Shown here: piece by piece, positions 1 through 5,793 of the stretch
Layout of the letters: each line of letters starts with the position of its first letter
Numbering within the stretch: position 1 is the stretch's first letter
Source: Deltaproteobacteria bacterium
Lineage (GTDB): Bacteria; Desulfobacterota; B13-G15
Assembly (NCBI GenBank): GCA_003646705.1
Contig: QMLK01000080.1
Span: 1-5,793, forward strand
DNA: 5,793 nucleotides
Direction of reading: 5' to 3'
Notes under the pieces: model-generated
What the model was told of the DNA's origin: nothing
What the model saw: the letters and a program-made list of their open reading frames with translations, nothing else
The model's database searches: none
Position numbers and translations under genes: made by a program

Positions 1-609
1 AGGTTCTTGGGGGTGAAGGGCCGGGTGACCCACATCGAGATGAGGGTCGAGGACATCTACGAGGCCAGAAGGATCGCTCGAGAGGTGGAGGAGGTCCTGG
101 GACCTCCCTTCTATGCCCGGGACTGGATGGAGATGAACCGAAACCTCTTCTCGGCCCTGAGGATGGAGAGGCGGGTGATGTTCATCCTGCTCTCCCTGGT
201 GATAGGGGTTGCTGCCTTCAACATCATCGGTACCCTGACCATGACCGTGATGGAGAAGAGGAGGGACATCGCCATCCTGAGGTCCATGGGGGCCTCCAAG
301 GGGCGCATCACCAGGATCTTCCTCCTGGAGGGCCTCCTCATAGGCTCGCTGGGGACCCTGCTCGGGACCGCAGGGGGGCTGCTTTTGGCCTTCAACGTCG
401 AGGGGATTGCCCACTTCATCGAGGGGCTCTTCGGCTTCCAGTTCCTGCCGGGAGATGTCTATTACATCACGGAGGTGCCCTCAAGGGTCAACCCTTGGGA
501 TGTGGTGGCCATAGTGATCATGGGGCTCTTGTTGAGCCTCTTGGCGACCCTCTATCCCGCCAGGAAGGCCTCCCGTTTGGACCCCGTGGAGGTACTGCGT
601 TATGAGTGA
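1..609 (+). CDS. lolC: LolC/LolE-family lipoprotein-releasing ABC transporter permease, 3' part only
   Basis: This is the inner-membrane subunit of the Lol transporter, which extracts outer-membrane-destined lipoproteins from the inner membrane and passes them to LolA. The gene enters from the left edge, and the visible 202 residues are about half of a protein that is usually near 400 residues, so the first membrane segment and most of the periplasmic domain lie outside. The fragment opens with the end of the periplasmic domain. Three hydrophobic segments follow, at about fragment residues 59-83, 106-131 and 166-186. The motif [15 protein letters not shown] after the first segment is the FtsX-type cytoplasmic coupling helix that contacts the ATPase. 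The C-terminus [18 protein letters not shown] is the usual ending of this family. The TTG at position 7 is not a real start, because the frame is open to base 1. lolD begins inside its 3' end with an 8-base overlap, which fits a permease/ATPase pair. LolC, LolE and the merged LolF form cannot be told apart from this fragment; LolC is the default name. Confidence 0.9.
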   Translation, partial: RFLGVKGRVTHIEMRVEDIYEARRIAREVEEVLGPPFYARDWMEMNRNLFSALRMERRVMFILLSLVIGVAAFNIIGTLTMTVMEKRRDIAILRSMGASKGRITRIFLLEGLLIGSLGTLLGTAGGLLLAFNVEGIAHFIEGLFGFQFLPGDVYYITEVPSRVNPWDVVAIVIMGLLLSLLATLYPARKASRLDPVEVLRYE

Positions 610-1288
610 AGCCCTGGTGGAGGCCAAGGGCCTCGTCAAGGTCTTCAAGAAGGAAGGGGGGGAGATCTATGCCCTCCGGGGGGTGGACCTGACTGTACAA
701 GAGGGGGAGAGGATAGCGGTGGTCGGGGCCTCCGGGGCCGGAAAGAGCACCTTGCTGCACATCCTCGGGACCCTCGAGAGGCCCACCTCTGGCCAGCTTC
801 GCTACCGAGGCCAAGAGGTCTTCTCCCTGGGGGAGGAGGAACTGGCCCTCTTCAGGAACCGGGAGATCGGCTTCGTCTTCCAATTCCACCACCTCCTGCC
901 GGAGTTCGACGCCTTGGAGAACGTGATGATGCCCGCCCTCATCCAAGGGCTGAAGAGGGAGGAGGCGCGTCGGCTTGCCGAGGAGATGCTCATCGAGGTG
1001 GGTCTCGAAGAACGGATGAAACACAAGCCGGGAGAGCTTTCGGGAGGCGAACAGCAGAGGGTAGCCGTCGCCAGGGCCCTGGTCCTACGGCCAGCCCTCT
1101 TACTGGCCGATGAACCGACCGGCAACCTCGACTCAGCCACCGGCCAAAAGGTGCTCGACCTCTTGTTGAGGCTCAACGAATCCCTGGGGACCACCCTCCT
1201 CATCGTCACCCACAACGAGGCCTTGGCCAAGCGCTTTCCCCGACGGCTCTACATGGTCGATGGCCGCATCGAACAGGAGGAGGCCTGA
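602..1288 (+). CDS. lolD: LolD, lipoprotein-releasing system ATP-binding protein
   Basis: This is the cytoplasmic ATPase that powers LolC/E release of lipoproteins from the inner membrane. Its 228 residues are the normal length for LolD. All ABC ATPase motifs are present: Walker [10 protein letters not shown] at residues 42-50 with K48, Q-loop Q94 in [12 protein letters not shown], signature LSGGEQQ from residue 146, Walker B LLLADE at 166-171 with catalytic E171, D-loop NLD, and H-loop H204. The [10 protein letters not shown] stretch just after the Q-loop is typical of LolD and separates it from related MacB- and FtsE-type ATPases. The ATG at 602 overlaps the permease stop by 8 bases. A GGAGGT ribosome binding site lies at 588-593, eight bases upstream and inside the permease gene, so the two are probably translationally coupled. 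Annotation as a generic MacB-like ATPase is the main alternative, but the motif and the downstream bamA favour LolD. Confidence 0.95.
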   Translation: MSEALVEAKGLVKVFKKEGGEIYALRGVDLTVQEGERIAVVGASGAGKSTLLHILGTLERPTSGQLRYRGQEVFSLGEEELALFRNREIGFVFQFHHLLPEFDALENVMMPALIQGLKREEARRLAEEMLIEVGLEERMKHKPGELSGGEQQRVAVARALVLRPALLLADEPTGNLDSATGQKVLDLLLRLNESLGTTLLIVTHNEALAKRFPRRLYMVDGRIEQEEA

Positions 1289-1293
1289 TGCAG

Positions 1294-1322
1294 TTTACAG
1301 CGGAGGGGCAATCTGCTATAGC
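1294..1322 (+). promoter_or_regulatory. Possible sigma-70-type promoter ahead of bamA
   Basis: TTTACA at 1294-1299 matches five of six bases of the -35 consensus TTGACA. TATAGC at 1317-1322 matches four of six of the -10 consensus TATAAT. The spacer is exactly 17 bases. The stretch is about half A+T, higher than the GC-rich genes on either side. Transcription would begin near 1329, giving a leader of about 20 bases before the ATG at 1351, which leaves room for the ribosome binding site at 1339-1344. If real, it would let bamA and the genes after it be transcribed independently of lolCD. It was recognised by eye and could be chance. Confidence 0.4.
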
Positions 1323-1338
1323 TTTCGAGGACCTCGCC

Positions 1339-1344
1339 AGGGGA
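1339..1344 (+). promoter_or_regulatory. Ribosome binding site for the preferred bamA start
   Basis: AGGGGA lies six bases before the ATG at 1351, which is good spacing. It supports starting BamA at 1351, where the protein opens directly with a signal peptide. A competing AGGAGGAGG at 1275-1283 would serve the ATG at 1288, so ribosome binding sites alone do not decide the start. The position of the signal peptide does. Confidence 0.55.
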
Positions 1345-1350
1345 ACCTCC

Positions 1351-3603
1351 ATGAGCTTGAAGCGCCTCTTCGTCCTCTTCGTCCTCTCGTTGCTGCTCTT
1401 GCCTTCGTCCCCCTTGTCGCAGGATCGGAGGATCGTCAAGGAGATCGTCGTAGTGGGCAATAGGCGCGTCCAGAGGGACGTGATCTTGAGCGAGATAAAG
1501 AGCAAGGTGGGACAACCCTTGGACCGCGAGCTGCTGAAGGAGGACGTGAAGGCCCTCTGGAGGCTCGGCAACTTCTTGGACGTCAGGGCCGATGTAAAGG
1601 AGACCCCCGAAGGGGTGATCTTGACCTTCGTGGTCCTCGAAAAACCCGTCATCAAGGAGCTGGTCATATCGGGCCATGAGAGGATTGAAAGGGACGAGAT
1701 AGAGGAGGTCCTCAAGCTCAAAGAAGGGGACTTCTTCGACCCGGAGGACCTTTCCAGGGGCGTAGAGGCCGTCAAAAAGCTCTATCACTCGAAGGGCTAC
1801 TACGGCGTCGAGATAAGTTCAGAGGTGGAGGAGGCCCCTGAGAACCAGGTGGTGGTCTACATCGACATCGTGGAGGGGGTGAAGGCCTATATAAAGGAGA
1901 TAAGGTTCGAGGGCAATCGTGCCTTCAGCTCCCGCAAGCTCAGGAAGTTGATGAGGACGAAGAAGAAGGGATGGCTCTCCTGGCTGACCAAGACGGGGAC
2001 CTTGGAGAGGGAGGTCTTGGAAGTGGATCTGGCCAGGATCAAGAGCTTCTACCACGACCACGGCTACCTCACCGTCAAGGTCTCTGAACCCGAGATCACC
2101 CTCTCCAGGGATGGCCGCTCCATCACCATCACCATCAGGATAGAGGAAGGGGATCGTTTCAGGGTAGGGAGCATAGACCTAAAGGGGGACCTCATCGCCC
2201 CCAAGGAGGAGTTGCTCAAGGGGTTCAAGACCAAGGTCGGAAAGTGGTACCGCTCCTCCCTGGTACAGAAGGACATGTTGCGGATCGTCGACTATTACGC
2301 GGACAGGGGCTACGCCTACGTGGACGTCTCGCCGCTGACGTCCCTTGACAGGCAGAGGAAGCTCGTCCACCTCCTCTTCAAGGTCGACAGGGGGCCCAAG
2401 GTCTACATAGGCCGGATCGAGATCAGCGGCAACACCAAGACGCGGGACAAGGTGATCCGCAGGGAGCTCAAGGTGGCCGAAGGGGAACTTTACAGCGCCA
2501 CCAAACTCCGCAAGAGCCGCCAGAGGATAAAGAGGCTCGGCATCTTCAAGGAGGTGGATCTGAGCACCACCCCCACGGAGAGGAAGGAGGTCCTGGACCT
2601 GGAGGTAAAGGTGCAGGAACAGCAGACGGGGATGCTGCAGTTCGGGGCCGGTTACAGCTCCGTCTACGGGGTGGTCGGGACGGTCGCCCTCTCGGAGCGG
2701 AACCTCTTCGGGAGGGCCTGGAGGGCATACATACGGGCAACCCTCGGCGGGGGGATGAGCGACTTCTCCCTTGGGATGAGCGATCCGCGGTTCTTGGACA
2801 CCTCTTATTCGGTCGGCTTTGACGCCTTCAACGAAACCTACGACCACGATACCTACGACTCCCGGTTAACGGGGGGGGACCTGAAGGTAGGACGGGAGCT
2901 AACGGACTACCTGCGAGCCGATCTCGTCTACCGCTACGAGAGGGTGAAGATATACAACGTGGAAGAAGAGGCCTCGAGCTACATCAAATCCCAAGAGGGG
3001 ACCACCGACACCAGCAAGGTCACCTTGACCCTCACCTTCGACAACATCGACGACCCCTTAAACCCCACCCGGGGGATAGAGACGTGGTTTTCGGTGTGCA
3101 ACGCCGGAGGACCCCTCGGAGGGGACAACTACTTCTGGCGCGTGAGCACGGGGGCCAGTTGGTTTCACCCCCTGATCGGGGATTTGGTCCTCAACCTGAG
3201 GGGCAGGTTTGGCCTGATGGAGGGCTACAGCGGCCGCGAGGTGCCCTTAGGGGAGAAGTTCTACGTAGGGGGGCTGAGGACCCTGAGGGGCTTCGAGTAC
3301 GGGATGGCTGGACCCGTCGATGAGAACCGAGAGCCCATCGGCTCACTGAAGATGGCCGTCCTCAACGTAGAGTTCATCTATCCCTTGAGCAAGGCCTTGG
3401 GATTGAAGGCCGCCGTCTTTTACGATGTGGGCAAGGGCTTCGACGACTGGAGCGACATCACCCCCTTGAGGCACGCAGCAGGGGTCGGCATCAGGTGGTA
3501 CTCCCCCTTCGGCCCCATAAGGATCGACTGGGGCTACAACCTAAACCGCAGGAAGGGGGAGAAGGCGAGCGTTTGGGACTTCGCCGTTGGCATGATGTAC
3601 TAA
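1351..3603 (+). CDS. bamA: BamA, outer membrane protein assembly factor
   Basis: BamA is the Omp85-family core of the BAM complex, which folds beta-barrel proteins into the outer membrane. From the ATG at 1351 the protein has 750 residues. It begins with a signal peptide (MSLKRLFVLFVLSLLLLP, cleavage likely near residues 20-23). Five POTRA domains follow at about 27-97, 99-176, 179-266, 269-346 and 349-422. Each carries the expected pattern of a beta strand, then a helix ending in a GY or GxF turn. The barrel spans about 427-750. The loop-6 motif LRGF at 645-648, with R646, is the Omp85 hallmark, and the chain ends in an aromatic residue (AVGMMY) as a barrel C-terminal strand should. An in-frame ATG at 1288 overlaps the lolD stop and would add 21 non-hydrophobic residues before the signal peptide, so 1351 is preferred. 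A lone cysteine (C583) sits in the barrel, and a G8 tract lies at 2871-2878. TamA is an alternative family member, but it has three POTRAs; five POTRAs plus the skp/lpxD neighbourhood point to BamA. Confidence 0.96.
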   Translation: MSLKRLFVLFVLSLLLLPSSPLSQDRRIVKEIVVVGNRRVQRDVILSEIKSKVGQPLDRELLKEDVKALWRLGNFLDVRADVKETPEGVILTFVVLEKPVIKELVISGHERIERDEIEEVLKLKEGDFFDPEDLSRGVEAVKKLYHSKGYYGVEISSEVEEAPENQVVVYIDIVEGVKAYIKEIRFEGNRAFSSRKLRKLMRTKKKGWLSWLTKTGTLEREVLEVDLARIKSFYHDHGYLTVKVSEPEITLSRDGRSITITIRIEEGDRFRVGSIDLKGDLIAPKEELLKGFKTKVGKWYRSSLVQKDMLRIVDYYADRGYAYVDVSPLTSLDRQRKLVHLLFKVDRGPKVYIGRIEISGNTKTRDKVIRRELKVAEGELYSATKLRKSRQRIKRLGIFKEVDLSTTPTERKEVLDLEVKVQEQQTGMLQFGAGYSSVYGVVGTVALSERNLFGRAWRAYIRATLGGGMSDFSLGMSDPRFLDTSYSVGFDAFNETYDHDTYDSRLTGGDLKVGRELTDYLRADLVYRYERVKIYNVEEEASSYIKSQEGTTDTSKVTLTLTFDNIDDPLNPTRGIETWFSVCNAGGPLGGDNYFWRVSTGASWFHPLIGDLVLNLRGRFGLMEGYSGREVPLGEKFYVGGLRTLRGFEYGMAGPVDENREPIGSLKMAVLNVEFIYPLSKALGLKAAVFYDVGKGFDDWSDITPLRHAAGVGIRWYSPFGPIRIDWGYNLNRRKGEKASVWDFAVGMMY

Positions 3604-3608
3604 TCGGG

Positions 3609-3615
3609 AAGGAGG
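3609..3615 (+). promoter_or_regulatory. Ribosome binding site of skp
   Basis: AAGGAGG lies in the 16-base gap between the bamA stop and the skp ATG, four bases upstream of the start. It is the strongest match to the anti-Shine-Dalgarno sequence in the bamA-skp part of the window. It suggests skp is translated independently, and possibly at a high rate, rather than purely by coupling. The gap is too short to hold a terminator. Confidence 0.75.
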
Positions 3616-3619
3616 AAAG

Positions 3620-4138
3620 ATGAAGCGGGTGGGATCTTTGGTATGGGCTTTGGTCTTCGTCATAGGTTTCCTCGCAACGGCCTATGGCGCCTCGGTAAAG
3701 ATAGGTTATGTGGACGTACAGAGGGTTTTGGCCGAGTCGAAAAGGGGGCAGGAGGCGAAAAAGAAGATAGAGGCCAGAGGGGCGGAGCTTAATCAGGAGT
3801 TCCAGAGGAGGCAGAGGGAGGTTCAAAGCCTGAAGGAGGATCTGGAACGGAAGGGGACCCTCCTGAACGAAGAGGCCCGAAAGGAGAAGGAGCGGGAGTA
3901 CCAGCGGAAGGTCAAGGAACTCGAGCGCTTCGTGAGGGACTCCCGGGAGGAATTGAGGCAGATGGAGAGGGAGATGACGGCCAAGATCCTGAAAGAGGTG
4001 GAGAAGGTGATCGAGGAGCTGGGGAAGAAGGAGGGTTACACCCTGATCTTGGAGAAGCAGAGGAGCTTCATCCTGTACGCCCCTGAGGAGATAGACCTCA
4101 CCGAAAAGGTGATAAAGGCCTTGGACGCTGAGAAATGA
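3620..4138 (+). CDS. skp: Skp/OmpH-family periplasmic chaperone
   Basis: Skp is a trimeric periplasmic holdase that captures unfolded outer-membrane proteins after Sec export and keeps them soluble until BamA folds them. The 172-residue protein is close to the usual family length of about 160-180. An N-terminal signal peptide spans residues 1-23 or 1-24, with a hydrophobic core at about 6-20 and AYG/A at the cleavage site. The mature protein starts with the family strand VKIGYVDVQRVL. A long, highly charged Glu/Lys/Arg-rich coiled-coil region at about residues 40-135 corresponds to the tentacle arms. The closing strand and motif YTLILEKQ...ILYAPEEIDLTEKVIKALD is the typical OmpH ending that completes the trimer body. 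Its position between bamA and lpxD is the classic one for this gene. The arm and body features are inferred from family knowledge and the charge pattern. Confidence 0.94.
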   Translation: MKRVGSLVWALVFVIGFLATAYGASVKIGYVDVQRVLAESKRGQEAKKKIEARGAELNQEFQRRQREVQSLKEDLERKGTLLNEEARKEKEREYQRKVKELERFVRDSREELRQMEREMTAKILKEVEKVIEELGKKEGYTLILEKQRSFILYAPEEIDLTEKVIKALDAEK

Positions 4139-5175
4139 CGGAGAAGACGCTGTCGGAGTTGGCCCAACTGGTGGGGGGAAAGGTAAGGGGGGACCCCTCC
4201 GTGAGGATAAGGGGGGTATCGAGCCTTGAGGAGGCCCGAGAGGGTGAGATCACCTTTGTCACCTCCGACCGTTATCTCCCCCTGCTGGCCGAGACCAAGG
4301 CCTCAGCCGCCATCGTCCCACGAGAGGTGGAGGCCCCCATACCCCTCTTGATAGCCTCTAACCCTGCTTTGACCATGGCGAAGATCCTCAGCGTCTTCGC
4401 CGAAAGGCCTTTACCCCCTTCAGGGATATCCGAGGGGGCATGGGTGAGCCCCTCGGCAAAGGTGGGAAGGGACGTAGCCATCCTGCCCCTCGCCTACGTC
4501 GGCGAGGAGGCCGAGGTGGGCGACAGGGTGGTCCTTTACCCCGGGGTCTACGTAGGGCCCAGGGTGAAGATCGGCCCCGATAGCGTGATCTACCCCAATG
4601 TGACCCTCTACGAGGGGACGGTCATCGGCAGCAGGGTCACGATCCACGCGGGAACGGTCATCGGGGCTGACGGTTTCGGCTTCGTCAAGGACGGCGAAAG
4701 GAACTTCAAAATCCCCCAGGTGGGCACCGTCCGAATAGAGGACGACGTGGAGATAGGGGCCAACTGCTGCATAGATCGGGCGACCTTCGGCCAGACGGTC
4801 ATAGGACGGGGGGTCAAGATGGACAACCTCGTCCAGATAGGCCACAACGTGACCATAGGGGAGAACACCATCGTGGTGGCCCAAGTGGGCATATCGGGCA
4901 GCGTCAAGGTGGGCCGCAACGTAGCCCTGGCGGGGCAGGTGGGGATCGCAGATCACGTCACCATCGGGGATGAGGCCCAGGTATCGGCCAAGGCGGGGAT
5001 CTTGCGGGATATAGCCCCAGGGGAAGTGGTCGGTGGGATACCCCAGATGCCCCACCGGAGGTGGGTACGGGTGGCCTTCCTGATGACGCGGTTGCCGGAG
5101 CTGAAGCGAGAGTTGGATGCCCTCCTCAAGAGGGTGGAGGAGATGGAGAGGATCCTCAAGGAGGTGAAGGGGTGA
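4135..5175 (+). CDS. lpxD: LpxD, UDP-3-O-acylglucosamine N-acyltransferase
   Basis: LpxD catalyses the third step of lipid A synthesis in the cytoplasm. It moves a 3-hydroxyacyl chain from acyl carrier protein to the 2-amino group of UDP-3-O-acyl-glucosamine. The 346 residues match the family length of about 340. The N-terminal uridine-binding domain (about 1-95) includes GVSSLEEAREGEITFV, whose F41 corresponds to the residue that stacks on the uracil ring. Residues 100-305 are left-handed beta-helix hexapeptide repeats of the [IV]G-x-x-x-x type. The motifs GADGFGFV, IDRATFG and NLVQIGHNV are diagnostic, and H237 in IGHNV is the catalytic base. A C-terminal helix from about 318 to 346 follows, as in LpxD and unlike LpxA. 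The ATG sits in an ATGA overlap with the skp stop and has only a weak ribosome binding site upstream, so coupling to skp translation is likely. An adjacent Cys pair (C211, C212) precedes IDRATFG. Confidence 0.97.
   Translation: MTEKTLSELAQLVGGKVRGDPSVRIRGVSSLEEAREGEITFVTSDRYLPLLAETKASAAIVPREVEAPIPLLIASNPALTMAKILSVFAERPLPPSGISEGAWVSPSAKVGRDVAILPLAYVGEEAEVGDRVVLYPGVYVGPRVKIGPDSVIYPNVTLYEGTVIGSRVTIHAGTVIGADGFGFVKDGERNFKIPQVGTVRIEDDVEIGANCCIDRATFGQTVIGRGVKMDNLVQIGHNVTIGENTIVVAQVGISGSVKVGRNVALAGQVGIADHVTIGDEAQVSAKAGILRDIAPGEVVGGIPQMPHRRWVRVAFLMTRLPELKRELDALLKRVEEMERILKEVKG
5158..5167 (+). promoter_or_regulatory. Full-consensus ribosome binding site that fixes the fabZ GTG start
   Basis: AAGGAGGTGA is a ten-base match to the complement of the 16S rRNA 3' tail. 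It lies inside the last codons of lpxD, with seven bases between AGGAGG and the GTG at 5172. It decides in favour of GTG 5172 over the in-frame ATG at 5193, whose own AAGGAG at 5184-5189 is only three bases away from that start. Confidence 0.8.
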
Positions 5176-5612
5176 TCGATATAAAGGAGATCATGGAGAT
5201 CCTCCCCCACACCTTCCCCTTTCTCCTGGTGGACAGGATCGTCGAACTGGAGGTCCCTGAGCGGATCGTGGGCTTGAAGAACGTCACCTTCAACGAACCC
5301 TTCTTCCAAGGGCACTTCCCCTCCGAACCGGTGATGCCGGGGGTCTTGATCGTGGAGGCGATGGCCCAGACCGCCGGGGTCTTGGCCTACAAGGCCATGG
5401 GGGAGGAGGCAAAGGACAAAGGGGTCTATCTCATGGCCCTTAAGGAGGCCAAGTTCCGCAGGCCCGTGGTACCCGGCGATCAATTGGTCTTAGAGCTCCA
5501 AGTGGTGAAGAGACGGGGGCAGATCTGGGTCTTCAGGGGCAAGGCCTTGGTAGAGGGAAAGGTAGCAGCGGAGGCGGAGATCATGGCTACCATACGCGAG
5601 AGGGAGGGATGA
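5172..5612 (+). CDS. fabZ: FabZ, 3-hydroxyacyl-[acyl-carrier-protein] dehydratase
   Basis: FabZ removes water from (3R)-hydroxyacyl-ACP to give trans-2-enoyl-ACP in fatty-acid elongation. It therefore competes with LpxA and LpxD for the same type of acyl-ACP, which explains its place in lipid A operons. The protein has 146 residues from the GTG, against about 140-155 for the family, and forms a single hot-dog fold. Family motifs are LPHTFPFLLVDRI near the N-terminus, where the second half of PHRYPF is usual (here Thr replaces Arg), and GHFPSEPVMPGVLIVEAMAQ at 47-66, with catalytic H48 and E62. KFRRPVVPGDQL and the final strands also fit. The GTG lies in a GTGA overlap with the lpxD stop and has a full-consensus ribosome binding site. 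The frame stays open upstream to an ATG at 5061, but that extension runs through lpxD and has no family similarity. FabA is excluded by the Glu in the active site, by size and by context. Confidence 0.96.
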   Translation: MIDIKEIMEILPHTFPFLLVDRIVELEVPERIVGLKNVTFNEPFFQGHFPSEPVMPGVLIVEAMAQTAGVLAYKAMGEEAKDKGVYLMALKEAKFRRPVVPGDQLVLELQVVKRRGQIWVFRGKALVEGKVAAEAEIMATIREREG

Positions 5613-5793
5613 AAGTCCACGAGACTGCCATAGTCCATCCCACTGCCCAGTTGGCCGAGGGCGTGGAGATAGGCCCCTATAGCGTGATAGGCGAAGGGGT
5701 AATCATCGGGGAGGGGACTTGGATAGGACCTCACGTCGTGGTGGACCGCTGGAGCGTCATAGGCCGCAACTGCCGGATATACCAATACGCCTC
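5609..5793 (+). CDS. lpxA: LpxA, UDP-N-acetylglucosamine O-acyltransferase, 5' part only
   Basis: LpxA performs the first step of lipid A synthesis, placing a 3-hydroxyacyl chain on the 3-OH of UDP-GlcNAc. The gene begins at the ATG overlapping the fabZ stop (ATGA, 4 bases) and runs off the right edge after 61 complete codons of the roughly 260 expected. The visible protein opens MKVHETAIVHPTAQLAEGVE and continues as left-handed beta-helix hexapeptide repeats (IGPYSV, IGEGVI, IGEGTW, IGPHVV). It ends in IGRNCRIYQYA, matching the LpxA IGRDNxIYQFAS motif. The absence of an N-terminal uridine-binding domain and the HPTA opening separate it from LpxD. The catalytic His and the chain-length ruler residue lie beyond the window. 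A purine-rich AGGGAGGG lies immediately before the ATG, too close for ideal spacing, so coupling to fabZ is likely. Confidence 0.93.
   Translation, partial: MKVHETAIVHPTAQLAEGVEIGPYSVIGEGVIIGEGTWIGPHVVVDRWSVIGRNCRIYQYA

Noticed and set aside
518..1024. Long minus-strand open frame opposite lolD
   Set aside because: It lies wholly opposite well-supported lolD (and the lolC end), has a low-complexity Pro/Leu/Gly/Glu-rich translation and no family resemblance. It is a by-product of GC-rich codon use on the + strand.
1260..1463. Small + strand frame across the lolD-bamA junction
   Set aside because: It overlaps both real genes in another frame, and its translation is Arg/Pro-rich with no signal or domain.
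2179..2847. 222-codon minus-strand open frame opposite bamA
   Set aside because: It is antisense to the POTRA 4-5 and barrel-start region of BamA, with a Pro/Leu/Asp-rich translation and no recognisable motif or ribosome binding site.
3084..3323. 79-codon + strand frame within bamA
   Set aside because: Out-of-frame reading of the barrel region, Arg/Gly-rich, with no independent start signal.
3604..3619. Possible terminator between bamA and skp
   Set aside because: Only 16 bases, with no hairpin and no T-run; it holds just the skp ribosome binding site.
4420..5055. 211-codon minus-strand open frame opposite lpxD
   Set aside because: The His/Asp/Gly/Tyr-rich repeats are the mirror of the hexapeptide-repeat codons of lpxD, not an independent protein.
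5061..5171. N-terminal extension of fabZ from ATG 5061
   Set aside because: The added 37 residues are an out-of-frame reading of lpxD with no FabZ similarity, and GTG 5172 has a far better ribosome binding site and the expected protein length.
1..5793. Mobile element, CRISPR array, tRNA/rRNA or a novel defence-type system
   Set aside because: The window is almost fully occupied by seven recognisable envelope genes. No repeats with spacers, terminal inverted repeats, transposase motifs or cloverleaf sequences were seen.

Overview
This window is a single, densely packed, one-strand operon for building the Gram-negative outer membrane. Seven genes all read on the + strand: the 3' end of lolC/lolE, lolD, bamA, skp (ompH), lpxD, fabZ and the 5' end of lpxA. 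No RNA gene, mobile element, CRISPR array or antisense gene could be supported. I did not find an undescribed system; the content is conserved core envelope biology. The more unusual points are small-scale: start-site choice, a possible internal promoter and G-tracts.

Organism: a diderm bacterium that makes lipid A. The order lolC-lolD-bamA-skp-lpxD-fabZ-lpxA resembles deltaproteobacterial (Desulfobacterota-like) genomes. In Escherichia coli, by contrast, bamA follows rseP and lolCDE lies elsewhere. The DNA is GC-rich, with strong purine bias on the coding strand, heavy AGG use for Arg and noticeable ATA for Ile. The proteins are rich in Glu, Lys and Arg. This composition is compatible with a thermophilic or subsurface deltaproteobacterium, but that is inference and cannot be settled here.

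Layout: 1-609 is the C-terminal half of a LolC/LolE membrane subunit. LolD (602-1288) overlaps it by 8 bases and is the matching ATPase. A 62-base stretch (1289-1350) separates lolD from the preferred bamA start at 1351 and contains a promoter-like sequence. BamA (1351-3603) has a signal peptide, five POTRA domains and a 16-strand-type barrel. Skp (3620-4138) follows after 16 bases, then LpxD (4135-5175), FabZ (5172-5612) and LpxA (5609 to the window end). Each of these last three starts inside the stop codon of the gene before it, with a 4-base overlap.

How they work together: LolCD extracts lipoproteins from the inner membrane for delivery to the outer membrane, which would include the lipoprotein partners of BamA. 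Skp chaperones unfolded outer-membrane proteins across the periplasm, and BamA folds them into the outer membrane. LpxA and LpxD attach 3-hydroxyacyl chains to UDP-GlcNAc-derived lipid A precursors. FabZ dehydrates the same class of 3-hydroxyacyl-ACP for phospholipid synthesis, so it competes with LpxA and LpxD for substrate. Co-expression would couple lipid A, phospholipid, lipoprotein and outer-membrane protein supply. Downstream, outside the window, lpxI or lpxB would be expected.
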